Below, in pieces: positions 19,356 to 28,493 of a stretch of DNA of 64,000 nt. The first letter of the stretch is position 1. Every line of letters begins with the position of its first letter. The position numbers were made by a program, and so were the translations under genes. This stretch comes from Bacteroidota bacterium (GTDB lineage: Bacteria > Bacteroidota > Bacteroidia > NS11-12g > UBA955): positions 62,001 to 126,000 of the forward strand of contig JANXMZ010000043.1 of assembly GCA_025354385.1 (NCBI GenBank). The letters are read 5' to 3'. The notes beneath the pieces were generated by a model. It made no database searches. It saw only the letters and a program-made list of their open reading frames with translations, and was not told the origin of the DNA.

Positions 19356-20543
19356 TTAGTCTAATATTTCAGTTACTTGACCAGCACCAATTGTTCTACC
19401 ACCTTCACGGATTGCAAAACGCAATGATTTTTCCATGGCAATTGGTTGAATCAATTGTACAGTAATTGTAATATTATCACCTGGCATACACATTTCTACA
19501 CCTTCTGGTAAGGTACACTCACCTGTCATATCAGTGGTACGGAAATAGAATTGTGGACGGTATTTGTTGAAAAATGGCGTATGTCTTCCACCTTCTTCTT
19601 TACTTAGAACATAAACCTCTGCTTTAAATTTAGTGTGAGGGGTTACAGAACCTGGTTTACAAATTACCATACCTCTTTTGATTTGTTCTTTATCAATACC
19701 ACGCAAAAGCATACCAGCGTTGTCACCAGCTTCACCTCTGTCTAATAATTTACGGAACATCTCAACACCTGTAATAGTTGAAGTCATTTTAATATCACCT
19801 AAACCAATAATTTCTACTGGATCACCAACATTAATAACACCTCTTTCGATACGACCTGTTGCAACAGTACCACGACCTGTGATAGAGAACACGTCTTCAA
19901 CTGGCATCAAGAATGGTTGATCAACCAATCTTGGAGGAATTGGAATCCAAGTATCAACAGCGTTCATTAATTCCATAATTTTTTCTACCCAAGCTGGGTC
20001 ACCGTTTAATCCACCTAAGGCAGAACCACGGATAACTGGAGTATTATCACCATCGAAGTTATAAAAGCTCAATAATTCACGAACTTCCATTTCAACCAAG
20101 TCTAATAATTCTGGATCGTCAACACTGTCGCATTTGTTCATAAATACTACAAGACGAGGCACACCAACCTGACGCGCTAGCAAGATATGCTCGCGAGTTT
20201 GTGGCATTGGTCCGTCTGTAGCGGCAACAACTAGAATAGCACCGTCCATTTGAGCAGCACCTGTTACCATGTTTTTAACATAATCAGCGTGACCTGGGCA
20301 ATCCACGTGTGCATAGTGACGCGTAGCTGTTGAATATTCTACGTGAGCAGTATTGATTGTAATACCGCGTTCTTTTTCTTCTGGAGCCGAATCAATTGAT
20401 TCGAAAGAACGAGCTTCTGATAAACCTTTTTCAGCCAATACTTTTGTGATTGCTGCTGTTAACGTAGTTTTACCGTGGTCAACGTGACCGATGGTACCAA
20501 TGTTAACGTGGGCTTTGGAGCGGTCAAATGTTTCTTTTGCCAT
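19356..20543 (-). CDS. tuf: Translation elongation factor Tu
   Basis: Full length (395 residues). The GTPase motifs are GHVDHGKTT (G1), the switch-I region [20 protein letters not shown] (G3) and NKCD (G4). Domains 2 and 3 carry [16 protein letters not shown], and the protein ends [15 protein letters not shown]-Tu delivers aminoacyl-tRNA to the ribosome. The gene follows four tRNA genes (Thr-Tyr-Gly-Thr) and precedes trnW-secE. This is the same neighbourhood as tufB in enterobacteria. Confidence 0.99.
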   Translation of the reverse strand: MAKETFDRSKAHVNIGTIGHVDHGKTTLTAAITKVLAEKGLSEARSFESIDSAPEEKERGITINTAHVEYSTATRHYAHVDCPGHADYVKNMVTGAAQMDGAILVVAATDGPMPQTREHILLARQVGVPRLVVFMNKCDSVDDPELLDLVEMEVRELLSFYNFDGDNTPVIRGSALGGLNGDPAWVEKIMELMNAVDTWIPIPPRLVDQPFLMPVEDVFSITGRGTVATGRIERGVINVGDPVEIIGLGDIKMTSTITGVEMFRKLLDRGEAGDNAGMLLRGIDKEQIKRGMVICKPGSVTPHTKFKAEVYVLSKEEGGRHTPFFNKYRPQFYFRTTDMTGECTLPEGVEMCMPGDNITITVQLIQPIAMEKSLRFAIREGGRTIGAGQVTEILD

Positions 20544-20644
20544 GATTTAAATTTAATTTAATTGTTATTTTTATTTATATTTTAATTTCTATATATGCTA
20601 CAAGGTTTTCACCTTGAACGTATTTCTTTTTTTCTAACCAACTG

Positions 20645-20716
20645 AGCCATTGAAGGGATTTGAACCCTTGGCCTCTTCCTTACCAAGGAAGTGCTCTACC
20701 CCTGAGCTACAACGGC
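20645..20716 (-). tRNA. tRNA-Thr (GGT)
   Basis: The acceptor stem GCCGTTG/CAATGGC contains one G-U pair. The anticodon stem CTTCC/GGAAG carries loop TTGGTAA (anticodon GGT), and the T arm has GGTTCAAATCC. CCA is not encoded. It is the last tRNA before tuf. Confidence 0.96.
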
Positions 20717-20849
20717 TTGGTTATCTTTTTTGGGTCAATTGACGATGATTTCTTAACAATCAAAATCAATTTCACCAGAGTGTGGGAGACGACCCCGACA
20801 GTTATGAAGCCTAACCAGCAAACTATCTAAAATCTTCCCAAACTTTTCG

Positions 20850-20922
20850 AGCGGGAGACGAGGCTCGAACCCGCGACCTACAGCTTGGAAGGCTGTCGCT
20901 CTACCAACTGAGCTACTCCCGC
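20850..20922 (-). tRNA. tRNA-Gly (TCC)
   Basis: A 73-base cloverleaf with acceptor GCGGGAG and anticodon loop CTTCCAA (anticodon TCC). Its discriminator is U, as in other glycine tRNAs. CCA is not encoded. Confidence 0.97.
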
Positions 20923-21038
20923 AATTTTCATTTGCTCCTCTAAGCATATCTTGGAGATTTTACTACTCTTAAGATGCCGAGAATTTTATTTTTACACCCG
21001 ATTCGTTTTTGATAATTGTACAAAATAAACCTAAAGCG

Positions 21039-21119
21039 TGGGGAGTGGTGGATTCGAACCACCGAAACCGAAGTAACAGATTTACAGTCTGTCCCATTTA
21101 GCCACTCTGGAAACTCCCC
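21039..21119 (-). tRNA. tRNA-Tyr (GTA)
   Basis: An 81-base class II tRNA with the long variable arm (TACTTCGGTTTC region) expected for Tyr. The acceptor is GGGGAGT and the anticodon loop has GTA flanked by the stem CAGAC/CTCTG-like pairing. The discriminator is A. Confidence 0.97.
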
Positions 21120-21133
21120 AATGCATTGCAATG

Positions 21134-21206
21134 AGCCACTTGTCGGGATCGAACCAACGACCTACTGATTACAAATCAGTTGCTCTACCAGCTGAGCTAA
21201 AGTGGC
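21134..21206 (-). tRNA. tRNA-Thr (TGT)
   Basis: The acceptor stem is GCCACTT/AAGTGGC, and anticodon stem CTGAT/ATCAG carries loop TTGTA (anticodon TGT). It is the first gene of the tRNA-tuf-rpoBC unit, about 50 bases downstream of the predicted start site. Confidence 0.96.
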
Positions 21207-21590
21207 ATGATAAAGAACGTATCTTTTTTACTAGAAAATGGGTATTTTCTGCTAAAAGGACTGCAAAAGTAGGCTAATGAATTGATAAAACAAAGCCTTT
21301 TTGTAAAAAAAATGTGATAATTCAAACTCCTTTTTTAATACTGGTTAAATCAACCTAGTTTGAAAACTCCGTAACCATTGCTATTACTCGTTTTTAGATT
21401 AATCAAATGACAAAATTTGAATGTCTTTTTTATTTTCAGTTTTACTGTCGAAGTATTTTTTTTTGATTCAAAAATTCAGTTTAATAAAACACTAAGAATT
21501 TACGCAAATCAAATTCTTTTAAAATTTGACCCTCCTAATAGAACTAGTTTATAATTTTCAACCACAATTATTTTGTCAAAAACAGAAAGT
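21207..21590. other. Intergenic stretch between tRNA unit and DEAD-box helicase
   Basis: This AT-rich gap of 384 bases contains the leader and promoter of the tRNA-tuf unit at its left end. The rest shows no convincing gene, RNA or strong hairpin. Poly-T and poly-A runs are frequent. Confidence 0.6.
21252..21271 (-). promoter_or_regulatory. Stable-RNA-type promoter of the tRNA-tuf-secE-rpoBC unit
   Basis: On the minus strand the -7 box TACTTTTG (21264-21271) is followed by CAGTCCTTTTAG. The whole 20-base stretch is identical to the promoter region of the CAU tRNA at 22925-22944. It is the only strong promoter box upstream of the five-tRNA/13-kb unit. Confidence 0.7.
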
Positions 21591-22826
21591 CTACTTTTTC
21601 TTTTTAAACTTCTTTTTTTTGTCATCCTCATTATCTGCAATCAATTCACGCCAATTGGTAGCACCTTCATCATTGGAATAATCGATGGTTTCTTCATAAT
21701 CTTTTTTGAAAATAGTTAGTACTTCTATCGTATGTCCAATGTAATCTTCAATATCCTTTAAAAGTAATTTTTCTTCATTAGCACAAAATGAAACTGCAAA
21801 ACCCTTGTTATGTGCCCTGCCAGTTCTTCCAACCCTGTGTACATAATTCTCTGCTTGATCAGGTAAATCATAATTCACCACATAATCCACGTTGGGTATA
21901 TCAATTCCGCGGGCAGAGACATCTGTCGCTATCAGAACAGTAATGGCTCCTTGCTTAAATTCGTTTAAAACAGTTAATCTATCCGATTGTTCTTTATCAC
22001 CATGTATGGTTTTTGTATTAATACCAACCCTTTCCATAGCCTTACACACGCGTTCTGCTCTCACTTTTGTTCTTACAAAAATTAAAATTTTTTTCCCTTC
22101 TTGTTCATTAATCAATCGCTCTAGAAAAAACCTTTTATCATCCATCTCGATAAAAGCAACCGTATGATGAATATTTTTATTGACTGGATTTTCAGGTGAG
22201 ATTTGAATTCTTATAGCATTTCTCACTATTAAATAGGCTGTCTTTTTAATTCTATCATCAATAGTTGCCGAGAAAAAAAGAGTCTGCCTATTCTGCGGCA
22301 ATTTGGAAACTATATCTTTTATATCTTTTATAAAGCCGAGGTTTAACATATGATCGGCTTCATCTAATACCAATATGCGAATTGAATTGACGTTGATATA
22401 ACCTTGGGCTATCAAATCGAACATTCTTCCAGGCGTTGCAATTAAAATATCAATGCCCTTTTTTAACTTTGTAATTTGTGGATCTTGGTCGACTCCACCT
22501 GTAACACAGCCGATGCGCACCCCGGTACTTTTTGCAATTGTTTCAAAAACTTCTGTAATTTGAAAAGCCAGTTCGCGGGTAGGTACCATGATTAAACATT
22601 TTAAGTAATCATTGGATTTCTTAAATTTTTCTACTTGTAGTTTGTTGATAATCGGAATCGCAAATGCTGCTGTTTTGCCAGTTCCTGTTTGCGCAATGGC
22701 AAGCACATCCTCTCCTTTCAATATTGGGGGAATTGCCTTAAATTGAATATCTGTGGTTCTAAAAAATTTAAGTTTAATTAAATTATTTTTTACTTCAGTT
22801 GTTAGGTCAAACTTATCAAATTTCAT
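21591..22826 (-). CDS. DEAD-box ATP-dependent RNA helicase
   Basis: The protein (411 residues) carries all helicase motifs: Q motif region (TTDIQFKAIPPIL), motif I AQTGTGKT, Ia PTRELA, II DEAD, III SAT, IV-V (LIFVRTKVRAERV, then IATDVSARGIDIP) and VI HRVGRTGR. A short Lys-rich tail (DDKKKKFKKKK) ends it. Such RhlE/DeaD-type enzymes unwind short RNA duplexes in ribosome assembly or mRNA decay. The length suits the RhlE-like group without a C-terminal RNA-binding domain. It has its own TACCTTTG promoter box. Which RhlE/DeaD subgroup it belongs to is not decided. Confidence 0.93.
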   Translation of the reverse strand: MKFDKFDLTTEVKNNLIKLKFFRTTDIQFKAIPPILKGEDVLAIAQTGTGKTAAFAIPIINKLQVEKFKKSNDYLKCLIMVPTRELAFQITEVFETIAKSTGVRIGCVTGGVDQDPQITKLKKGIDILIATPGRMFDLIAQGYINVNSIRILVLDEADHMLNLGFIKDIKDIVSKLPQNRQTLFFSATIDDRIKKTAYLIVRNAIRIQISPENPVNKNIHHTVAFIEMDDKRFFLERLINEQEGKKILIFVRTKVRAERVCKAMERVGINTKTIHGDKEQSDRLTVLNEFKQGAITVLIATDVSARGIDIPNVDYVVNYDLPDQAENYVHRVGRTGRAHNKGFAVSFCANEEKLLLKDIEDYIGHTIEVLTIFKKDYEETIDYSNDEGATNWRELIADNEDDKKKKFKKKK

Positions 22827-22843
22827 GGGGTGATATTCTTTGG

Positions 22844-22851
22844 CAAAGGTA
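22844..22851 (-). promoter_or_regulatory. -7 box TAnnTTTG for the DEAD-box helicase
   Basis: TACCTTTG on the minus strand, 17 bases before the ATG at 22826, followed by GCC as in other promoters here. Confidence 0.6.
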
Positions 22852-22902
22852 AGATTGCAGTTAGATATTCAGACACATGATTAAAAATATCTGAATTCAA
22901 TT

Positions 22903-22932
22903 TTGAAACTAATTTCAAAAATCATACTTTTG
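22903..22932 (+). promoter_or_regulatory. Promoter of the CAU tRNA (-33 TTG, -7 TACTTTTG)
   Basis: A -33 TTG at 22903-22905 lies 19 bases from the -7 box TACTTTTG at 22925-22932, the spacing known for Bacteroidota sigma-A promoters. The tRNA 5' end is 12 bases downstream. The box and following 12 bases are identical to the promoter at 21252-21271. Confidence 0.75.
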
Positions 22933-22943
22933 CAGTCCTTTTA

Positions 22944-23017
22944 GGGCCCTTAGCTCATTCGGTTAGAGCGTCTGACTCATAATCAGAGGGTGGCTGGTTC
23001 GATTCCAGCAGGGCCCA
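22944..23017 (+). tRNA. tRNA with CAT anticodon (probably Ile2, lysidine type; Met possible)
   Basis: A 74-base cloverleaf: acceptor GGGCCCT/AGGGCCC, anticodon stem CTGAC-type with loop carrying CAT, and T arm CTGGTTCGATTCCAG. The GGGCCCTTAGCTCA start and overall form resemble E. coli ileX-type tRNA-Ile(CAU), which needs TilS lysidine modification, more than elongator tRNA-Met. Discrimination by sequence alone is tentative. CCA is not encoded. Confidence 0.9.
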
Positions 23018-23096
23018 CCCCGTGTTAGAAAAAAGCCCGAAATCAAATTTTCGGGCTTTTTTCATAATTACTAGCGGGCTTTCACAACACGGGGTG
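23016..23096. repeat. 11-bp inverted repeat bracketing the tRNA terminator
   Basis: CACCCCGTGTT at 23016-23026 is exactly complementary to AACACGGGGTG at 23086-23096. The left arm overlaps the last two bases of the tRNA. The meaning is unknown. Confidence 0.6.
23029..23062 (+). terminator. Intrinsic terminator of the CAU tRNA gene
   Basis: GCCCGAAA pairs with TTTCGGGC, extended by an A-run and a T-run on the outside. It begins 12 bases after the tRNA. An outer 11-bp inverted repeat (23016-23026 and 23086-23096) brackets it. Confidence 0.85.
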
Positions 23097-23182
23097 TGAC
23101 CCGTGATGTGACTGAAACGAAGTGGAAGTCTCTATCATGGGTCCACTTTTAATAATTTAAACTATCTTGGCTGAAATAAACC

Positions 23183-23482
23183 ATGAAGCTATTACCCTAT
23201 GCTGTGTATGTTCTTTTTAGCGAAAAAGATCATCTACTTTATGTCGGATTTACAACTGATATCAATAAAAGGATCATAAACCATAATAATGGAGATACAA
23301 CCAGTACTAAACACCGGCGACCTTTAAAGTTGATTTTTGCTGAGTATTATCTTTTTAAAGAAGATGCCATGTACAGAGAAAAATATTTTAAATCTTCAAA
23401 AGGGAAACGGGCATTAAAATTAATGTTAAATTATACCTTGACATCATTAGGTTATAAAATATTTGAAGAACCTAAATCCTAA
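23183..23482 (+). CDS. GIY-YIG nuclease-like protein
   Basis: This 99-residue protein is a single GIY-YIG domain of the UPF0213/YhbQ type. AVYVLFSEKDHLLYVGFTTDINKRI shows the degenerate VYV...YVG core and the conserved Arg. A basic patch and the Glu-containing MYREKYFKSSKGKRAL helix follow, supplying the family Arg and Glu. Small family members occur as single genes in many Bacteroidota; a DNA-processing role is assumed but not proven. It lies just after a tRNA gene and its terminator. There is no sign that it belongs to a group I intron or mobile element. Confidence 0.85.
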   Translation: MKLLPYAVYVLFSEKDHLLYVGFTTDINKRIINHNNGDTTSTKHRRPLKLIFAEYYLFKEDAMYREKYFKSSKGKRALKLMLNYTLTSLGYKIFEEPKS

Positions 23483-23524
23483 AAAAGTTCGACATCTCGC
23501 GCATTGCTTCCACCCAATCATATC

Positions 23525-23556
23525 AAGGGTTTCAATTTCTTGAAACCCTTTTTATT
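23525..23556 (+). terminator. Intrinsic terminator after the GIY-YIG gene
   Basis: AAGGGTTTCAA and TTGAAACCCTT form an 11-bp perfect stem with a 4-base loop, followed by a T-rich tail. Confidence 0.85.
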
Positions 23557-23768
23557 TCTCCATTTGCAAACAATCAATATTTAGATGAATAACGGGTCAA
23601 GTCTAAAAGTTATGGGCTATACAATTTAGCCTACCGGAATAGGAAGAAGCAGTGTTATACAATTTCTCAATTCTTCATATTCTTGTAATAATTTCCATAT
23701 TTCTTCATAAAATTGTCATAATATAGTATTTATAAGCTTGATGATTATTGTTTTAAATTTTTAACACC
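23557..23768. other. Intergenic region upstream of the split T9SS gene
   Basis: No gene is seen. Its right end carries the -33 TTG (23748-23750) of the promoter described in the next entry. Confidence 0.5.
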
Positions 23769-23776
23769 TAGATTTG
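23748..23776 (+). promoter_or_regulatory. Promoter of the split T9SS gene (-33 TTG, -7 TAGATTTG)
   Basis: TTG at 23748-23750, an 18-base spacer, and TAGATTTG at 23769-23776, then 19 bases to the ATG at 23796. This is a near-ideal Bacteroidota promoter, so the broken gene may still be transcribed. Confidence 0.7.
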
Positions 23777-23795
23777 TTATCCAAATCAAACATAT

Positions 23796-24308
23796 ATGAA
23801 CAAAATTTACCAATATAAACTACTGAAATTATTTTTTATTGCTTTTTTGGTCATTGGTTCATTTAAGCTTTATGCCCAGGTACCTATCGCAAAATTTGGT
23901 GCTAATAGACTTAAACTTGAAGTTTATGAAGGAATCAATTTAACCGATTCTTCCACCAATACCCCTATTCTATGGGAATGGAGTATTTACGATTCTACTA
24001 CATTCAAAAAAGACCCTTATGACCCAGTATCAGATGAAAATAGTGGTTATGTAACCTTTGATCAAGGTACCAGCAAATCTTCTAAAAATCCCAAAGTTAG
24101 CTTTTATAGAGAAGGTAAATATACCATCGTTTTAAGATGTGCAAACAAAACAGGATGGTCGACCAAATTGATTAAAAAAGATTATATAATAATCAGTCCG
24201 TACACCACCTATTACTTGGGTTTTGGTACATATGGACCCCAAAGTGAAAATAAAGTAGAAACCGATTTTGGCAGTATCTATGATAATGGCGGCATTAACA
24301 GCAATTAA
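23796..24308 (+). pseudogene. N-terminal fragment of a T9SS cargo gene: signal peptide, PKD-like, first part of a CUB domain
   Basis: The 170-residue frame begins with a good signal peptide (LLKLFFIAFLVIGSFKLYAQ) and a PKD-like domain (ILWEWSIYD, then KYTIVLRCANKTG). It then enters a CUB domain (FGSIYDNGGINSN) that breaks off at a TAA at 24306-24308. Translation of the same frame after the stop continues the CUB domain without a gap (DNNQGISTKSYLLIHPC). This and the next entry are therefore one ancestral gene of about 1208 codons, interrupted by a single nonsense codon; a sequencing error is the alternative. Confidence 0.85.
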
Positions 24309-27300
24309 GATAATAACCAAGGAATTAGTACTAAATCTTACCTACTTATACACCCTTGTCGCGCTAAAAAAATTATTTTAAAAATGCAGCAACTAAAATT
24401 TAGTGATAACCAAGATATATTGTATGTGTATGATGATGACAAGGTAAATAGCTCGAAGCTACTTGCTGCGTGGACCAAAGGCAATACTTCCAACACAACA
24501 ATTACAGCATTGAGTGGAAGCATGTATATCATTTTTAAATCAAGTGGTTCGGGAGTCGATTCAGGATTCATTGGTAATTACACTTCCATTTTAGATAGTT
24601 CCGCTTTTACGCCTTCAATTGATTTTACGCACGACTCTGTTTTATATAATGGAGTTCCTACCATCTTCAAAAGCGTCAATACAAGTTTTCCAGGAATTCC
24701 AAATTTCAAATGGAAAATTGACGGTACTTTAATTAGCGCACAAAAAAATTGCAGAACAACGCAGTATACAGATGCAACCTACCAAGTCTGCATGCAGACA
24801 ATTGGTTGCGGTATCGATACCAACATTTGTAAATATGTTAAAGTGATAACACCAAACTCAAAGACTGCCATCAATTTTAGTAAAACTACATTCTCGAATA
24901 ATTCAGATACCGCTTGGTTCAAACCGATTACAGACAAGGCCAATAAATTTACTTGGACGATTTCACCTTCAAGTTATGTATTATTGAATCCACCACCTAG
25001 CCCCTCAATTGTAAAACCAGGCAGCATACAATACCGATATATATATGGTGACAGCTTACCGACACCCCATATTTGGTTCCTTGATTCTACCTGCTACACT
25101 ATTACTTTAAAGGCATGGAATGACTTAGACAGCTCCTCAACTGTATCTACACTAACGAAAAACAAATATATCTGTTCAAAGGATTTTAGACTAACCTATG
25201 GATTATTTGGAAAAGTATTTAATGATAACAATAATGATTGTGGATTCTCTTCAGGTGAAACATGCTTTAAAGACATCCCTGTAAAATTATATGATACTAC
25301 GAACCAATTCCTCGGTCAAACATATACCCTTTCGAACGGTATGTTCTTCTTTGAAAAAACTAATGGGAAATACAAAGTAGTGTTGGATATTCATAATTTG
25401 CCATTAGAAGTTAAATGTCCAATTGGAACTGATTCTTTAATTTCTTTAAAATCTTCAATACTCTCTGGAGGGATTGATTTTCCTACCAATTGTGGACAAT
25501 CTGATTTTGGAATAAAATCTATTGCCCCGCGTGGCTATGTTTTTCCTGGACAAACCCATTACCTCAGTTTGAAGGCTGGCTTATTTGGAAAAACAATGAT
25601 TGAAAATTGCCAATCAAATAGTGACAGTGGAACCATACGCTTAACCGTTACAGGTAAAGTGAAGTACAAATCTGCTAATCTAACTCCAAATAGTATCTCA
25701 GGAAATACTTATACGTGGAAAATCAAAGATTTTTTAAAGTTCAATAACGCCATTCAACTCCAATTTAAAACCGATACAACCGCAACTTATGGAGATACTG
25801 TTCTGGCTTTTGCTGAAATAATTTTATTAAAAAAAGACAAGGATAGTAGCAATAACAAAATGAAGTACTCCTATAAAGTAATGAATTCTTATGACCCTAA
25901 TAAAAAAGAAACTTATCCTGAAGTAGTTTTACCAGGTTATAAAGATTGGATGGTATATACCATCCATTTTCAAAATACAGGAAAGGCACCTGCATTCAAT
26001 ATTCGCCTAGAAGACACCATAGATAATAGAATGGATTTAGAATCTTTCGAAGTCATGGATTACAGTCACGATAACCGAGTAGCATTGAATGGCAATAAAC
26101 TCAAATTATTTTTTGATGATATCATGTTACCAGACAGTTTTTCTGACAGCAAAGCCTCGAATGGATATGTTCAGTATAGAATCAAACCTAAGCAAGGTTA
26201 TAATGAAGGCACATCAATAGCTAATACCGCATATATCTATTTTGATTATAACAGTCCTGTTGCCACGAACACAACCATCAATGCCTACAAAAAACCATCC
26301 TATCTAATAAAGGTAACAAGTGGGCTAAATGGCAGTGCTAGTGGAAGTGGAACTTATAAAAAAGATTCAATTGTAAAAGCTATTGCCACTCCTAATAGTT
26401 GCTCAAAATTTAAACGTTGGACCGAAGCTGGCAATGAAGTTTCTACAGATAGCATTTATACATTTGTAGCTTCTGCCAATAGAACACTCATCGCAGAATT
26501 TACAAGAAATACCTATACAATTATAGGAAGCATTTTACCAAAACTATCGGCAGGTACTATCAATGGACTTGGGGTTTATGCATGTTCGGATACTTTAAAA
26601 ACACTGACTGCTGTTCCATCTTCATGCTATCAATTTAAAGAATGGCAAGAAAATAATGTCGTAGTTTCAACCAATGCTAACTATTCATTTTTACCAAACC
26701 AAAAAAGAATAGTAAAGGCTATTTTCGAACCCATTAAATATTCTATCAATGCAAGTGCATCGCCTTTAAATAGTGGAACTATAAAAGGAACAGGTAATTT
26801 TAATTGCTCAGATACTTCTATTTCACTTTCTGCAAGTGCTTCGCATTGTTATCAGTTCAAGGAATGGAGAGAAAACAACTCAGTAGTTTCTACCAATGCT
26901 ACCTATACCCTATCGCCAAAACAAGCGCGTAACCTTGTGGCCATTTTCGAACCTATCAGTTATACAATAAACACCGTTGTTACACCAACTAATAGTGGAA
27001 CCGTGATGGGTGATGGCATTTACAATTGTGATTCATCTGTAATTCTAAAGGCAAAAGCTAATAGTGGTTATAAGTTCAGTGCTTGGACCGAAAATAGTGT
27101 TCAAATTTCTACTGATAGTAACTATGCATTTACTTCGGCTAAAGACCACATGCTTACAGCCGTATTCACTAAATCAAGTAAAGTATCTTCTATTGATGCA
27201 TCTCAATTCATTTACCCCAATCCTGCCAATCAATTCTTATATATTAAAGGAATTGATTTGCCTTTGTTTGTAATTTATAATGCGCAAGGTGCTATGGTTT

Positions 27301-27422
27301 ATAGTGGAATTGTAAATGATGGTCGTATCTCAATCAACATTTTATCAAGTGGCATTTATTTTCTTGAGATGCATTCAACAGATGGTGAATTAAGAATGAC
27401 AACCAAATTTGTAAAAGAATAA
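24309..27422 (+). pseudogene. C-terminal part of the split T9SS cargo gene: CUB remainder, Ig/DUF11-like domains, InlB-type repeats, sorting domain
   Basis: The frame is the same as the preceding fragment. The first internal ATG is at 24384, which would make a protein of 1012 residues without a signal peptide. Order: the end of the CUB domain (GSMYIIFKSSGSGVDSGF), Ig-like regions, a Cys-containing SdrD-B-like segment (FGKVFNDNNNDCGFSSGE), and a DUF11/DUF7619-like domain (WMVYTIHFQNTGKAPAFN, then NTAYIYFDYNSPV). Four InlB-B-type repeats of about 70 residues follow (CYQFKEWQENN, CYQFKEWRENN and variants; 26.3-27.2 kb). A type A T9SS sorting domain (FIYPNPANQFLYIKG ... KFVKE) ends it. Without the N-terminal fragment the product could not reach the periplasm for T9SS export. 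Confidence 0.85.
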
Positions 27423-27481
27423 GTCTGTTATTTACTGAATTATTTTTTAACACCATATTAAAATCTGCTTCAGTAATCAAA

Positions 27482-27520
27482 AAAAAACCTGAGACTTCTG
27501 TGGAAGTCTCAGGTTTTTTT
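27482..27520. terminator. Bidirectional terminator
   Basis: ACCTGAGACTTC and GAAGTCTCAGGT form a long perfect stem with a 4-base loop flanked by A- and T-runs. It lies between two convergent genes. Confidence 0.9.
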
Positions 27521-27538
27521 CTTTAAAGATACTGTTTA

Positions 27539-28198
27539 TCAATTATCCAGCAATATTCTGTAACCCAAATTGAATTGTATCGTTGTAGGTATTTGAACCT
27601 CCACTGCTGTACCATCACTATTGCTATTGCCAGGAATACAGATTACGGGTTCAAAATACAATAAGCCACTTGACATTTGAATTTGTGCACCTAGGCCTAA
27701 ATTAAATGTGAAATTACTGCCCTTTTCGCTTTCATATTGACTGCGCTCAAAATTGCCATAAGTGCCTTCATCATAATTATCTAATTTAGATTTTATGGAG
27801 AAAGCAGAATAACCAATTCCAGCCAACCCGTACAAACCAAAGCCTTCTTCATCATATTCGTTTACAAAGAACCTTTTAGCAAAAATACCCAACTGAAATC
27901 CTGTTAATTTATCTTTAGAATTAATTGTTATACTTTGAGGCTGTGCAGCACTGCTTCTGGCATTTAAAGTTAACTCCGAATTACTGGTATGAGGCAAAAA
28001 ATAACCCAAAGATGCTACAACACCAGTTTTTTCATCGAACATGTATTCACCACTGGCATGCAATCCAAAATTCTTAATAATAGAGCCCCCAGAGATTCTT
28101 GATAAATGACCACCAACACTGTAGAATTGTGCTGAAACTGTTTTGATTCCCAGTGTAAAAATAACTAGGAAAAGGATTGATTTAAAATTCTTTTTCAT
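27539..28198 (-). CDS. Outer-membrane beta-barrel (porin-like) protein
   Basis: The 219-residue protein has a signal peptide (ILFLVIFTLGIKTVSAQ) followed by alternating beta-strand sequence of the OMP_b-brl type. VVASLGYFLPH, LGIFAKRFF, GLYGLAGIGYSAF and NLGLGAQIQM look like successive strands. The last strand, TIQFNLGYRILL, fits an outer-membrane barrel. No enzymatic motif is visible. It is a single gene with terminator downstream and no partner. The role (structural, adhesion, or small-molecule pore) is not known. Confidence 0.78.
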   Translation of the reverse strand: MKKNFKSILFLVIFTLGIKTVSAQFYSVGGHLSRISGGSIIKNFGLHASGEYMFDEKTGVVASLGYFLPHTSNSELTLNARSSAAQPQSITINSKDKLTGFQLGIFAKRFFVNEYDEEGFGLYGLAGIGYSAFSIKSKLDNYDEGTYGNFERSQYESEKGSNFTFNLGLGAQIQMSSGLLYFEPVICIPGNSNSDGTAVEVQIPTTIQFNLGYRILLDN

Positions 28199-28493
28199 TT
28201 TAATAATTGATTTAAGTTAAACAATTATAAAACGATTAAGACCAAATAACTAACAAAAAAACAACCGATTAATAAAAGAAGAAGTCGGCACGATTATGTT
28301 ATTAATTTTTAAGTAATTAATTAAATGAGTCTATTTAAACAAATCTATCGTTTGTTTGAATTTATAATCAAGAGGCCTACCATTCGAAAAGCTTTTTAAA
28401 AGCAGAAAAATTTCGAATTGAAACAACCAAAAAATTCGGCTTCCAATTGCTTCTATTTATTCATTTTATTTCAAGGAAAAGTATCTATCAAAC
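28199..28493. other. Intergenic region, no gene seen
   Basis: About 295 AT-rich bases between two outer-membrane protein genes. A weak box TATAATTG (minus strand, about 28224) could serve the porin-like gene. Nothing else is supported. Confidence 0.4.

Noticed and set aside
24306..24308. Programmed readthrough of the TAA in the CUB-domain gene
   Set aside because: UAA readthrough has no known signal here, and no stem-loop or SECIS-type structure is visible. Mutation or error is simpler.
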